64,000 bases of DNA from positions 620,001-684,000 of the forward strand of contig NZ_JBHSWE010000001.1 of the NCBI RefSeq assembly GCF_042661465.1, read 5' to 3'. Source of the stretch: Marinobacterium_A aestuariivivens. Its GTDB lineage: Bacteria; Pseudomonadota; Gammaproteobacteria; Pseudomonadales; Balneatricaceae. The position numbers and the translations under genes are program-made. This document shows positions 45,518 to 54,224 of the stretch, one piece after another (the stretch's first letter is position 1; each line of letters begins with the position of its first letter). Below the pieces are notes generated by a model. That model was not told the origin of the DNA and made no database searches. It saw nothing but the letters and a program-made list of their open reading frames with translations.

Positions 45518-47251
45518 ATGGATAGAACACCGCTCAAGGCGCTGATCATCGAGGATATGGAGGACGATGCTCAGCTGCTGCTGCGCGAACTGCAGCGCAA
45601 CGGTTACGACACCGATTATCGCTGCGTCGATAACGAAAAGAACCTGCTCGAAGCCTTGCAGGAGCCCTGGCAGATGGTCTTCTCCGATTTCACCATGCCC
45701 GCCTTTGACGGACGCAAGGCCCTGCAGCTGGTGCGCCAGAAGGATCCGGACCTGCCCTTCATTTTCGTCTCCGGCACCATCGGCGAGGAGCGTGCCGTCG
45801 AGGCCGTGAAGTCGGGCGCCCAGGACTATATCCTCAAGGGCAACCTGCGGCGGCTGTCGGCCGTTATTCCGCGGGAGCTGCGGGAGTCGGAGACCCGGCG
45901 CCAGCGGCGCGCGGCCGAGCGGCGAATTCAGTTTCTCGCCAACTACGACGAACTGACTGCCCTGCCCAATCGAGCCCTCTTCATCCATCGCCTCGAGCAG
46001 ACCCTCGAGCAGGCGCGCCGCGTCGGCATGATGGTCGGTCTGGTGCACCTGAACCTGGTGCGCTTTCGCGATATCAACAGCAGTCTTGGCCAGAATGCCG
46101 GCGATGCGCTGCTCAAGCAGGTGGCGCGACGCCTGATTCGCCACGCCCGGGCCGAGGACTTGATTGCCCGCCTCTCCGGCGACGAGTTCGGGATGATTCT
46201 GCCGGGGCTGCTGCTGAAAAGCGAACTGGTCCAGGCCCTGCGCCAGCTTCTGGCGGCGCTGACCGAACCGGTTACGCTGCACGGCTACACGCTGCAGGTT
46301 CAGGCCAGTATCGGCGTCAGCGTTTTTCCGGCAGACGGAGAGCAGGGCGACGAGCTGCTCCGAAATGCCACCATGGCGATGCAGAGGGCACGACAGGACG
46401 GCGGCGGCTGCCGCTTCTTCAGACCTGAGATCCTCGCACAGCTGCAGCGGCGCCTGAGTCTGGAGCGTGAGCTGCAAATGGCGGTAGAAAACCAGGCATT
46501 CAGCCTCTGCTACCAGCCACAGGTAGATCTCGCCACCGGTCGGGTGACCGGCCTCGAAGCGCTGATTCGCTGGCGACACCCGAGTCGTGGTCCCGTCGCC
46601 CCGGACGTTTTCATCCCGGTCGCCGAAGAAACCGGGCAGATCCTGCCGATCGGCCAGTGGGTACTGGGCGAGGCGTGCCGCCAGCTCGAAAAGTGGCAGG
46701 CGGCGGAGCTCGGCTCGACCCCGAACCTGGCGGTGAATATATCGGCGTTCCAGTTCCGCCAACGCAATTTCGCCGACATTGCCCAGCGAGTCATCGAGCA
46801 CCACCAGCTGAACCCCGAACGTCTTGAACTCGAGATCACCGAAACCGCCTTGATGCAGGACCCGGACAGCACGCTCAAAACCCTGAAGAAACTGCGCGAC
46901 CTCGGCGTCTCGATCTCACTCGATGACTTTGGCACCGGCTACTCGAGCCTGAGCTACCTGAAACGCTTCCCGGTCAATGCGCTGAAGATCGACAAGAGCT
47001 TCGTCGACGACCTGCCGCTGGATCTCGACGATATCGCCATTGTGCGGGCAATCATCGCACTGGCCGAACGCCTGAAACTCAATGTCGTCGCCGAAGGCGT
47101 CGAAACCCGCGAACAGGCATTGTTCCTGCGCGACGAAGGCTGTCAGCTCGCCCAGGGCTACTTTTTCCTGCGGCCGGTACCGGGCGTCGAGATCAACCCC
47201 CTGCTGACACTGCCGCCGCCCTTCGTTTCACGACTGAGGCGTGACTGTTGA
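45518..47251 (+). CDS. Response regulator with GGDEF-like and EAL domains
   Basis: 577 residues. Receiver domain at 1-125 with Asp57 (MVFSDFTMPAFDG); a GGDEF domain at about 145-305 with the signature changed to SGDEF (IARLSGDEFGMIL) and a reduced substrate-binding region, so cyclase activity is doubtful; an EAL domain at about 320-565 with LEALIRWRHP, NISAFQF, ELEITETALM, DDFGTGYSSLSYL and AEGVETREQ, which looks catalytically complete. The protein probably hydrolyses c-di-GMP under control of the upstream kinase. It ends the receptor-to-c-di-GMP operon. AGGGAG precedes ATG 45518. Confidence 0.92.
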   Translation: MDRTPLKALIIEDMEDDAQLLLRELQRNGYDTDYRCVDNEKNLLEALQEPWQMVFSDFTMPAFDGRKALQLVRQKDPDLPFIFVSGTIGEERAVEAVKSGAQDYILKGNLRRLSAVIPRELRESETRRQRRAAERRIQFLANYDELTALPNRALFIHRLEQTLEQARRVGMMVGLVHLNLVRFRDINSSLGQNAGDALLKQVARRLIRHARAEDLIARLSGDEFGMILPGLLLKSELVQALRQLLAALTEPVTLHGYTLQVQASIGVSVFPADGEQGDELLRNATMAMQRARQDGGGCRFFRPEILAQLQRRLSLERELQMAVENQAFSLCYQPQVDLATGRVTGLEALIRWRHPSRGPVAPDVFIPVAEETGQILPIGQWVLGEACRQLEKWQAAELGSTPNLAVNISAFQFRQRNFADIAQRVIEHHQLNPERLELEITETALMQDPDSTLKTLKKLRDLGVSISLDDFGTGYSSLSYLKRFPVNALKIDKSFVDDLPLDLDDIAIVRAIIALAERLKLNVVAEGVETREQALFLRDEGCQLAQGYFFLRPVPGVEINPLLTLPPPFVSRLRRDC

Positions 47252-47290
47252 GTTTGAGACAGCCTCAGGTGAGTATGAGACCGCCTCAGG
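47249..47290. repeat. Two tandem copies of a 21-bp repeat at a convergent gene end
   Basis: TGAGTTTGAGACAGCCTCAG (plus G) at 47249-47269 is followed at once by TGAGTATGAGACCGCCTCAG (plus G) at 47270-47290, two differences in 21. The first copy starts with the stop codon of the EAL gene and the second overlaps the last codons of the opposite PTS gene. Confidence 0.7.
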
Positions 47291-48998
47291 CCCCGGGCCG
47301 GAGGGCGTCCAGCAATTGCGCAACCTGCTCCGCGCTGTCGGCCGCCAGCGACCGTTCGGCCAGGTCCTCGAGGTCGCTCAGCCGGTGGCGGCGCAGCCGG
47401 TAGCGCACCGACGCCGAGCGCACCGGACTCATGCTCAGCCGGCGCACCCCCAACCCCACCAGCAGGCTGGCGATAGCGGCCTCCCCGGCCGCCTCGCCGC
47501 AGACACAGATCTCACGATCGGCTTCGTCACAGGCGCGCACAACCTGACGGATTGCGCGCAGCACCGACGGATGCAGTACCGACGAGGTTTCCAGCAGCTC
47601 CGTGGCATTGCGGTCGGCGGCCAGCATCAGCTGTGTCAGGTCATTGGTACCGATGCTGATGAAATCGACGAGCGCCAGGATCTCGGGCAGCGCGAACAGC
47701 GCCGACGGGGTTTCGATCATGGCGCCGACCGGTGGCAGCCGGTCGAGACCGGCTGCCTCGGACTCGCGCCGCAGCAGTTCAATTCCCTGACGCAGGTCAC
47801 TCGGACCCAGCACCATCGGGAACAGCACGCTGACATCGCCGCTGCCGGCAACCCTGGCGATCGCCTGCAACTGCGCCGAGAACAGCTCGGGTTCGGCCAG
47901 CGAAAAACGCAGTCCACGCAATCCGAGGTTGGGGTTGGATTCACGACGGCGCGAGATAAAGGCCGGCAGCTTGTCGCCACCCAGATCCAGCGTGCGAATG
48001 ACCAGCGACCGCCCCTCCAGCGCAGCAACCAGCTGGCGATAGACCTCCAGTTGCCGATCGGACTCCGGCGGTGTCGGCGCATCCAGGTAGAGGCACTCGG
48101 TACGAAAAAGCCCGACGCCGTGGAGATAGTGGCGGGCGACCAGGGCCGCCTCGTCCTGGCGATTGATGTTCGCCAGCAGCTTTATCGGCGTACCGTCGAG
48201 GGTCACGCAGTCCAGCTGCTCGGCACTGGCTTCGGTCGCGGCATGGCGCTCGTAGCGCTGCTTGCGGCCGGAGAAGTCTTTCAGCGCGCCGGTACTCGGC
48301 ATCAGCGTCACCTGTCCGGCCACGCCGTCGACCAGCAGCCGGCTGCCGGACTCTATCAGGGTGCAGGCATCGGTCACCGCTGTCACCGCAGGAATGCCGA
48401 GCGCCCGGGCCAGGATGGCGGCATGGCTGTTTACACCGCCGGCTTCGGTGACGATCCCCGCCAGGTGCCGTCGGTCGAGGTCGATGGCTTCCGACGGCAG
48501 CAGCTCGCGGGCGACGATCACAGACCCGGACGGCAGCGCTGCGAGGCGCGGGCTGTCCTCGTGCGCCAGCTGGCGCAGCACCCGCTTGCCGACATCGCGC
48601 AGATCCAGCGCCCGCTCGCGCATGTATTCGTTCTCGACCGAGGCCAGCAGACGCGCCAGATCGCTGATCTCGCCGTCCAGCGCCTGCTCGACATTGACCA
48701 GGTCATCGCTGATGCGCTGCTTCACCTTGTCGCTGAACTGGCGGTCGCGCAGCAGCGCCAGATGAGCGGAGAAAATCGACGACTGCGTATGCCCGAGCTC
48801 GTCGAGCACACGCTGCTCGAGTTGTCCCAGCTCGTCGCAGGAACGTTCGAGAGCGTCGTGAAAACGAGCGATTTCACGATCGACCTCATTAAAATCGATG
48901 GAATATTGCGGAATGTCCGAGGTTTGCGCCAGGTCCAGAATGACCGCTATGCCCTCGGCATAACCTGGCGATATCGGAACCCCCGTCAAGCTTCGCAC
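47286..48998 (-). CDS. ptsI: Phosphoenolpyruvate-protein phosphotransferase (enzyme I)
   Basis: 570 residues, length of classical enzyme I. N-terminal swivelling domain with active-site His in GGVNSHAAILARALGIPAVT; C-terminal TIM barrel with GVGLFRTECLYL, RTLDLGGDKLP, NPNLGLRGLRFSL, VGAMIETPSAL, IGTNDLTQLMLAADR and ICVCGEAAGE (catalytic Cys). It phosphorylates HPr-like proteins from PEP. It lacks the N-terminal GAF domain of PtsP, and no HPr or EII gene is in the window. The start is GTG 48998 with GGAGACGCAA upstream. Confidence 0.88.
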   Translation of the reverse strand: MRSLTGVPISPGYAEGIAVILDLAQTSDIPQYSIDFNEVDREIARFHDALERSCDELGQLEQRVLDELGHTQSSIFSAHLALLRDRQFSDKVKQRISDDLVNVEQALDGEISDLARLLASVENEYMRERALDLRDVGKRVLRQLAHEDSPRLAALPSGSVIVARELLPSEAIDLDRRHLAGIVTEAGGVNSHAAILARALGIPAVTAVTDACTLIESGSRLLVDGVAGQVTLMPSTGALKDFSGRKQRYERHAATEASAEQLDCVTLDGTPIKLLANINRQDEAALVARHYLHGVGLFRTECLYLDAPTPPESDRQLEVYRQLVAALEGRSLVIRTLDLGGDKLPAFISRRRESNPNLGLRGLRFSLAEPELFSAQLQAIARVAGSGDVSVLFPMVLGPSDLRQGIELLRRESEAAGLDRLPPVGAMIETPSALFALPEILALVDFISIGTNDLTQLMLAADRNATELLETSSVLHPSVLRAIRQVVRACDEADREICVCGEAAGEAAIASLLVGLGVRRLSMSPVRSASVRYRLRRHRLSDLEDLAERSLAADSAEQVAQLLDALRPGA

Positions 48999-49177
48999 TT
49001 GCGTCTCCGGCGTTCATCACGAAAGCGGCAGTTCAGTCGAACCTGCACTCAAACAGGAATCTGCCTACTCTGTTAGACAGCATAGTCGCAAATCGTCACA
49101 CGTTCGGACGGCATCGCCGGGGCTGGGCCGACAGGATACCCGTCGTTGCGGCAGGGACGCGCAGAGAGGAGCCGGCG

Positions 49178-51436
49178 TTGCAACGGCTATCCTTAATCCT
49201 GGCCCCCGACGCCGTTACCGACAGGCCCGTTATGAGACTCCGGCCCCTCAAGGCACTCTTTTACAGCTGCGTACTGATCGTCTGCCTGCTGCTGGGCTAC
49301 AAGGCGTATCTGAACTTCTTCCTGCCGGACTTCGAAGCCGAGCACAGTACCCAGATCGAGCGTATCCAGCAGCGGCTGCAGGACCGTCAGCAGTTCAGTT
49401 TCGCCGTCGTCGGCAATATCCGCAACTCGATCGGCATCTTCGAGCACCGCATCATCCCCCGGCTGAACGCCTCCGGCGTCGATTTCCTGGTGTCATCCGG
49501 CAATGCCGTCAGCGGTGGCGGCGAGGACAACTACCGGGCGCTGTTCGGCAGCCTCGGCCACCTGGAGGTGCCCTACCTGCTGACCTTCGGCGAACGGGAG
49601 TACGAGGAGTTCGGCAGCTACCGCTACTACGAGCACTTCGGCCCGCATTTCTTCAGTTTCCGCGCCGGCAACAGCCGCTTCATCTTCCTCGACAGCAGCG
49701 GCAAGACGCCCTGGCGCTGGCAGTTGCTCTGGCTGCAGGACCTGCTCCAGCGCAGCGATGCCGCCCGCCGCTTCCTCTTCGTCTCCCATCCACCACTGCC
49801 GCCACCACAGGCGAAGATCGACGGCGAGGATCTGCTGCAGCCCGCCGCCTTCAGGGAGGCGCTGCTGAGGCTGATCCGCCAACACCGGATCGACGCCGTC
49901 TTTTCAGCCCAGCTGCCGCTCTATGCCGAACGGCCGCTCGATGGCACCCGCTTTTTCACCACCGGGGGCGGCGGCGGCCTGGTACTCGACCGCGACAAGA
50001 GTTTCTACCACTACCTGCAGGTTTCGGTTTCACCCCAGGGGCTGGAGGTCGCGCTGCAGCCGCTCGAGGGCAGCCAGCCGGCGCTGTGGCGGCAGCTGGA
50101 AAGCCTCTGGCTGTTTATTTATTCGCTGATCTATGTCGGCTATTTGAATTTCATCCTGATCACCAGCCTGCTGGCGCTGGCGGCGATCAAGCTGCATGCG
50201 CTGGTGTTCACGGATCGCGACTACTATCCCGACTACGATCTGGACCTGACACCCTGGTCGCAGCGGCCGCTGAAAGTGGCGATGTTCAGCAACAACTACC
50301 TGCCCTTCATCGGTGGCGTGCCGCTGTCGATCGAGCGGTTGCGACGCGGACTCGAGGCGCTCGGCAATGCGGTGCTGATCGTCGCGCCGGGCTACCGCGA
50401 GCAGCCGGCGCCGGAGCCCGGCGTGATCCGGGTCCCGACGCTGCTGACGCTGGGCGTCCGGCGCGAGTTTCGCCTGGCGAACGTCTTCCTGCGCCGCATC
50501 CGTCGTGACGTCCGGGCCTTCGCCCCCGACCTGATCCACCTGCATCACCCCTTCTGGCTCGGCTCCCTCGGGCTTTGGCTCGCGCGCCGCCTGGGCGTGC
50601 CGGCGGTCTTCACCTATCACACCCGGCTCGAGCACTATGCCCATTTCGTGCCACTGCCGGGCATCCTGTTCCGCAACCTGATCTCCCATGCGCTGATCCG
50701 CCGCTTCGCCAACCGCTGCAACGGCGTCATCGTGCCCACCTGGTCCGCGGAAGAATACCTGCGCCTGATCGGTGTCCGTACACCGATCCTGATCCAGCCC
50801 ACCGGCATCGACGTCGAGCACCTGCGCCGGTACGACGCCAGGGCTGTCCGGCGCCTGAAAACATCGCTGGGACTGGCTGACGAGCGGGTGCTGATCAGCG
50901 TCTCGCGCCTCTCCAACGAAAAGAACATCGATTTTTTGATCGACGCCATCGATTGCCTGCACCGGCGTACGAGCCTGCCCTTCCGGCTGCTGATCATCGG
51001 CGATGGCCACCAGCGCAAACGGTTGCAGACGCGTATCGAGGCGCTGCAGCTGGATCGCCATATCGTCTTGCTCGGCGCCGTGCCGCCCGACGAGATCGCC
51101 CTGTATTACCGTCTCGGCGACCTCTTCGCCTTCGCCTCCAAATCCGAAACCCAGGGCATGGTGATTCTCGAGGCGATGGCGGCGGGGCTGCCGGTGGTGG
51201 CGGTGCGCGCCAGCGGCATCGACGATGTCGTGTGCCAGGGCGGCAACGGCTTCAAGACCGCGGAAAACATCGAACAGTGGAGCGAACGGGTGCTACAGCT
51301 GCTGGAGGACGAAGCATTGCGCCAGACGATGGCCCGCGAGGCGCAGGCACTGGCAGCAGAGCACTCGATCGAGCGCTTCGCCGCCCGGGTACGGGAGTTC
51401 TACGATACCCTGCTCGCCACCTCGCCGAAGCGGTAA
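49178..51436 (+). CDS. Fusion of membrane phosphoesterase-like domain and GT4 glycosyltransferase
   Basis: 752 residues. TTG 49178 is the preferred start because AGAGAGGAG lies six bases upstream; ATG 49232 lacks such a site. A transmembrane segment (24-43) leads into a metallophosphoesterase-like domain (about 70-300): FAVVGNIRNS, FLVSSGNAVSGGGEDNYR, LLTFGEREYEEFGSYRYYEH, FVSHPPLPPP and FFTTGGGGGLVLD. Several canonical metal ligands are replaced (no GDxH, GNHE is GERE), so hydrolysis is doubtful. A second membrane segment (about 312-335) precedes a GT4 domain (365-745): LPFIGGVPLSIERLRRGLEA, DLIHLHHPFWLG, QPTGIDVEHL, SVSRLSNEKNIDFLIDAI and the donor-binding SETQGMVILEAMAAGLP. It probably glycosylates a membrane or envelope acceptor; substrate unknown. 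Confidence 0.82.
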   Translation: MQRLSLILAPDAVTDRPVMRLRPLKALFYSCVLIVCLLLGYKAYLNFFLPDFEAEHSTQIERIQQRLQDRQQFSFAVVGNIRNSIGIFEHRIIPRLNASGVDFLVSSGNAVSGGGEDNYRALFGSLGHLEVPYLLTFGEREYEEFGSYRYYEHFGPHFFSFRAGNSRFIFLDSSGKTPWRWQLLWLQDLLQRSDAARRFLFVSHPPLPPPQAKIDGEDLLQPAAFREALLRLIRQHRIDAVFSAQLPLYAERPLDGTRFFTTGGGGGLVLDRDKSFYHYLQVSVSPQGLEVALQPLEGSQPALWRQLESLWLFIYSLIYVGYLNFILITSLLALAAIKLHALVFTDRDYYPDYDLDLTPWSQRPLKVAMFSNNYLPFIGGVPLSIERLRRGLEALGNAVLIVAPGYREQPAPEPGVIRVPTLLTLGVRREFRLANVFLRRIRRDVRAFAPDLIHLHHPFWLGSLGLWLARRLGVPAVFTYHTRLEHYAHFVPLPGILFRNLISHALIRRFANRCNGVIVPTWSAEEYLRLIGVRTPILIQPTGIDVEHLRRYDARAVRRLKTSLGLADERVLISVSRLSNEKNIDFLIDAIDCLHRRTSLPFRLLIIGDGHQRKRLQTRIEALQLDRHIVLLGAVPPDEIALYYRLGDLFAFASKSETQGMVILEAMAAGLPVVAVRASGIDDVVCQGGNGFKTAENIEQWSERVLQLLEDEALRQTMAREAQALAAEHSIERFAARVREFYDTLLATSPKR

Positions 51437-51453
51437 CCTCTCAAGTCGGGTGA

Positions 51454-51474
51454 CGCGTAACGCGTAACGCGTAA
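51454..51474. repeat. CGCGTAA heptamer, three tandem copies
   Basis: Three exact CGCGTAA units lie 18 bases after the stop of the fusion gene. The rest of the gap to 51530 holds a TTCGGCCTCAGCCTGACCTA word similar to 28385-28411. Confidence 0.7.
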
Positions 51475-51530
51475 CGAACGATTATTGGACTTCGGCCTCA
51501 GCCTGACCTACGACTCGCCACTCACCCGTA

Positions 51531-52958
51531 TCAAAACAACCCCGCATTGACCCAGAAATGGGTCGCGATACTGGCGACGTAGCCCAGCGCCACGGCCGGC
51601 GCCCAGCGCAGGTGACCGAAGAAGGTGTAGACGCCACGAGCCTGCCCCATCAGCGCGACGCCGGCGGCCGAACCAATCGACAGCAGGCTGCCGCCGACAC
51701 CGGCGGTCAGGGTGATCAGCAGCCAGTGCCCCTCGGACATCTGCGGCTCCATCGTCAGCACCGCGAACATCACCGGGATGTTGTCAATCACCGCCGAGAT
51801 CACGCCCAGGGCGATATTGGCATGGCTGGCGCCCCACTGTGTATAGAGCAGGTCCGACATCACCGCCAGATAGCCCATGTAGCCGAGCCCGCCGACACAC
51901 ATGATGACGCCATAGAAGAACAGCAGCGTGTCCCACTCGGCCCGCGCCACCCGGCTGAAGACATCGAAGGGCACCACGCTGCCCAGCGCCCTGAGCCGCT
52001 CCTGGTTGCCCTGGGCCTCGGCCAGGCGGCGCTTGCGCGCGAGCGAGCGCGGCAGCGTCATGCGCAGGAAATAGCCGAAGAACTGCAGGTAACCGAGCCC
52101 GGCCATCATTCCCAGCACCGGCGGCAGATGCAGCACCATGTGGCAGCTGACGGCGGTCAGGATCGACGCCAGGAACAGCAGCATGATGCGTCGCGCGCCC
52201 CTTTTCATCTCCACCTCTTCGTTGACGGCGCTGGGGACGCGGTTGCGGATCGCCAGGCTCATCAGCGACGCCGGCACCAGGAAATTGACCATCGACGGGA
52301 CCAGCAACGCGAAGAAGCCTTCGAACGGCACGATGCCCGCCTGCCAGACCATCAGCGTGGTGATGTCGCCGAACGGGCTGAAGGCGCCGCCGGCATTGGC
52401 CGCCACCACGATGTTGATGCAGCAGAGGTTGACGAAGCGCGGATCGTCCTCGGCCACCTTCATCACCACCGCGCACATCAGCAGTGCCGTGGTCAGGTTG
52501 TCGGCCACCGGCGAAATGAAGAACGCCAGGATCCCGGTGAGCCAGAACAGCGTGCGGTAACTGAATTGTCGCCGCACCATCCAGGCCCGCAGGGCGTCGA
52601 AGACCCGCCGCTCCTCGAGGGCGTTGATATAGGTCATCGCCACCAGCAGGAAGAGCATCAGCTCCGAGAACTCCAGCAGGGTCTCCTTGTACGCCTCCTC
52701 CACCAGGCCCGGCATGCCGCGGTCGATGTAGACCCAGCCGATCACCGACCAGATGATGGTGGCCCCGACCAGCACCGGTTTGGACTTGCGCAGATTGAGG
52801 CGTTCCTCGCTGATCACCAGCAGATAGGCGAAGGCGAAGATGGCCAGCACGAAATAGCCGCTGGCACTCTGGGTCAGATCGAGGGGGCCGACCACGGCCT
52901 GGGCAGGCAGGCTGGTCAGCGCCAGTAACGCGGCGAGGCAGAAGGCGAGTCGTTGCAT
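51531..52958 (-). CDS. nhaD: NhaD-type sodium/proton antiporter
   Basis: 475 residues from ATG 52958 (weak ribosome-binding site). A signal-like first segment (FCLAALLALTSLPAQA) is typical of NhaD. About 12 further membrane segments follow; family motifs include FFISPVADNLTTALLMCAVV, INIVVAANAGGAFSPFGDIT, TLMVWQAG and the C-terminal SAVIDNIPVMFAVLTM and SIGSAAGVALMGQ. NhaD exchanges Na+ (and Li+) for protons at alkaline pH or high salt. It stands alone, with repeat sequences on both sides. Confidence 0.9.
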   Translation of the reverse strand: MQRLAFCLAALLALTSLPAQAVVGPLDLTQSASGYFVLAIFAFAYLLVISEERLNLRKSKPVLVGATIIWSVIGWVYIDRGMPGLVEEAYKETLLEFSELMLFLLVAMTYINALEERRVFDALRAWMVRRQFSYRTLFWLTGILAFFISPVADNLTTALLMCAVVMKVAEDDPRFVNLCCINIVVAANAGGAFSPFGDITTLMVWQAGIVPFEGFFALLVPSMVNFLVPASLMSLAIRNRVPSAVNEEVEMKRGARRIMLLFLASILTAVSCHMVLHLPPVLGMMAGLGYLQFFGYFLRMTLPRSLARKRRLAEAQGNQERLRALGSVVPFDVFSRVARAEWDTLLFFYGVIMCVGGLGYMGYLAVMSDLLYTQWGASHANIALGVISAVIDNIPVMFAVLTMEPQMSEGHWLLITLTAGVGGSLLSIGSAAGVALMGQARGVYTFFGHLRWAPAVALGYVASIATHFWVNAGLF

Positions 52959-53063
52959 GATTTCAGACGGTTCCTTATCCGGAAAGCGTGAACGGCTCTC
53001 CCATTTAACAGGGCCGAGGCCGGTTCGGCAATGGGTCGGAGGGCGTAAAGCGTGAGTCGTAAA

Positions 53064-53182
53064 GCGTGAGGCGTGAGGCGTGAGGCGTAGGGTGCCGGTG
53101 ACCGCCACGGACGGCGGAAGGCCGCCCCGCGGAAATGCTGTAAACGCAGGAGCGGTTTACAGTGAAGCGAAGCGCACCGCAC
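53064..53182. repeat. GCGTGAG heptamers followed by a split family A repeat
   Basis: Three exact GCGTGAG units (53064-53084) run straight into CGTAGGGTGCCGGTGACCGC. The other end of a family A element (GTGAAGCGAAGCGCACCGCA, then CC) appears at 53162-53182, after about 60 bases of other sequence. The whole stretch 52959-53208 has no gene. Confidence 0.6.
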
Positions 53183-53208
53183 CATCGCTTCCGCTTACCA
53201 TTTACTGC

Positions 53209-54107
53209 TTACCGGTAGGCGCGCGTCATCTCCTCGACGAAAGCGTCCAGCACCGGATGCGATCCGGCGCCCTTGCGCCTGATGGCGGCGAATTCGGTGA
53301 CGAAGTGCATCCGCTGCGCCAGCAATGGCCGCATCTCCCTGTTCCCGATCCAGACCTCGGCATAGTGATCCGGCAGAAAGCCGATATAGCGCCCCGACAG
53401 GACCAGGGTCGCGAGTCCTTCCATCTGATAGGCCGTCGCCGCTGCATGCAGCGGACGGTATAGCTCGCGCACCTGCGGACTCTGGGTATAGCCGGGCATC
53501 ACGAAATCGTGGCGGGCCAGGGCGTCCAGATCGAGCCTGTCCTCGGCAATGTCGAACAGCGGATGGGCCGTGCTGCAATAGAGAAAGGAGCGTTCCCGGT
53601 ACAGCGGCCGGTAGTCGAGGCCCGGCAAGCGGTGATGGACAGGCACGATCGCCGGTGCAGCCGCCCGTCGAGCACGGCACGCTCGAGTTCGTTCGGCGAG
53701 GCAACCTGGAGGCCGATATAGACCTCGGGTCCTCGGGCCCGGAAGCTGTCCACTATCTGCGGCAGCCGGGCTCCCGGATCGGTCAGAGTACTGTCGGCGA
53801 CGCCCAGGTTCAGGTCGCCGACCAGGGTGTCCCGGCAGGCACTCATCCGGGTACGGAAGCTTTCCAGCGCGGCCAGCAGGATCAGCGTCTGTTCATAGGC
53901 CTTGCGGCCATGCTCGGTCAGCGCGAAACCACTGCGCCCGCGGTCGCAGAGTCGCATACCCAGTCGCTGCTCCAGATCGGCCATATGGGTGCTGATCGCC
54001 GAACGACCGATATTGAGCTCGACCTCCGCCGCCGAAAAGCCGCCGCACTCGACGACCGACTTGAACACCCTCAACAGGCGGATATCGACATCGCCCAACC
54101 GGTGCAT
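53209..54107 (-). CDS. LysR-family regulator divergent from the ureohydrolase gene (one frameshift)
   Basis: 299 residues with one base restored near 53651-53655. The N-terminal winged HTH reads DIRLLRVFKSVVECGGFSAA, EVELNIGRSAISTHMADLEQ, RLG; the effector-binding domain includes LNLGVADSTLTDPGARLPQI and, after the break, YRPLYRERSFLYCSTAHPLF and YIGFLPDHYAEVWI. ATG 54107 is preceded by GGGAGC. Divergent orientation from the ureohydrolase at 54225 with a 117-base AT-rich gap suggests it controls that gene. The break is probably an error. Confidence 0.85.
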
Positions 54108-54224
54108 CGGACAGCTCCCATTTTGTTCAATAAATTCACAACCTAACTTCATTAAGATCGTATTTATCAAACGTAATAGAAAGCGCAGACTCAGTCAAAA
54201 GCGCGAGCACCCGGGAGTATAGCC

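Noticed and set aside
47286..48998. Nitrogen-type PtsP
   Set aside because: The protein has the length and start of classical enzyme I and lacks a GAF domain, so ptsI is the better name, although no sugar PTS genes are nearby.
54108..54224. Guanidine riboswitch upstream of the ureohydrolase
   Set aside because: I looked for the conserved ykkC-type motifs and did not find them in the short AT-rich gap; regulation by the divergent LysR is simpler.
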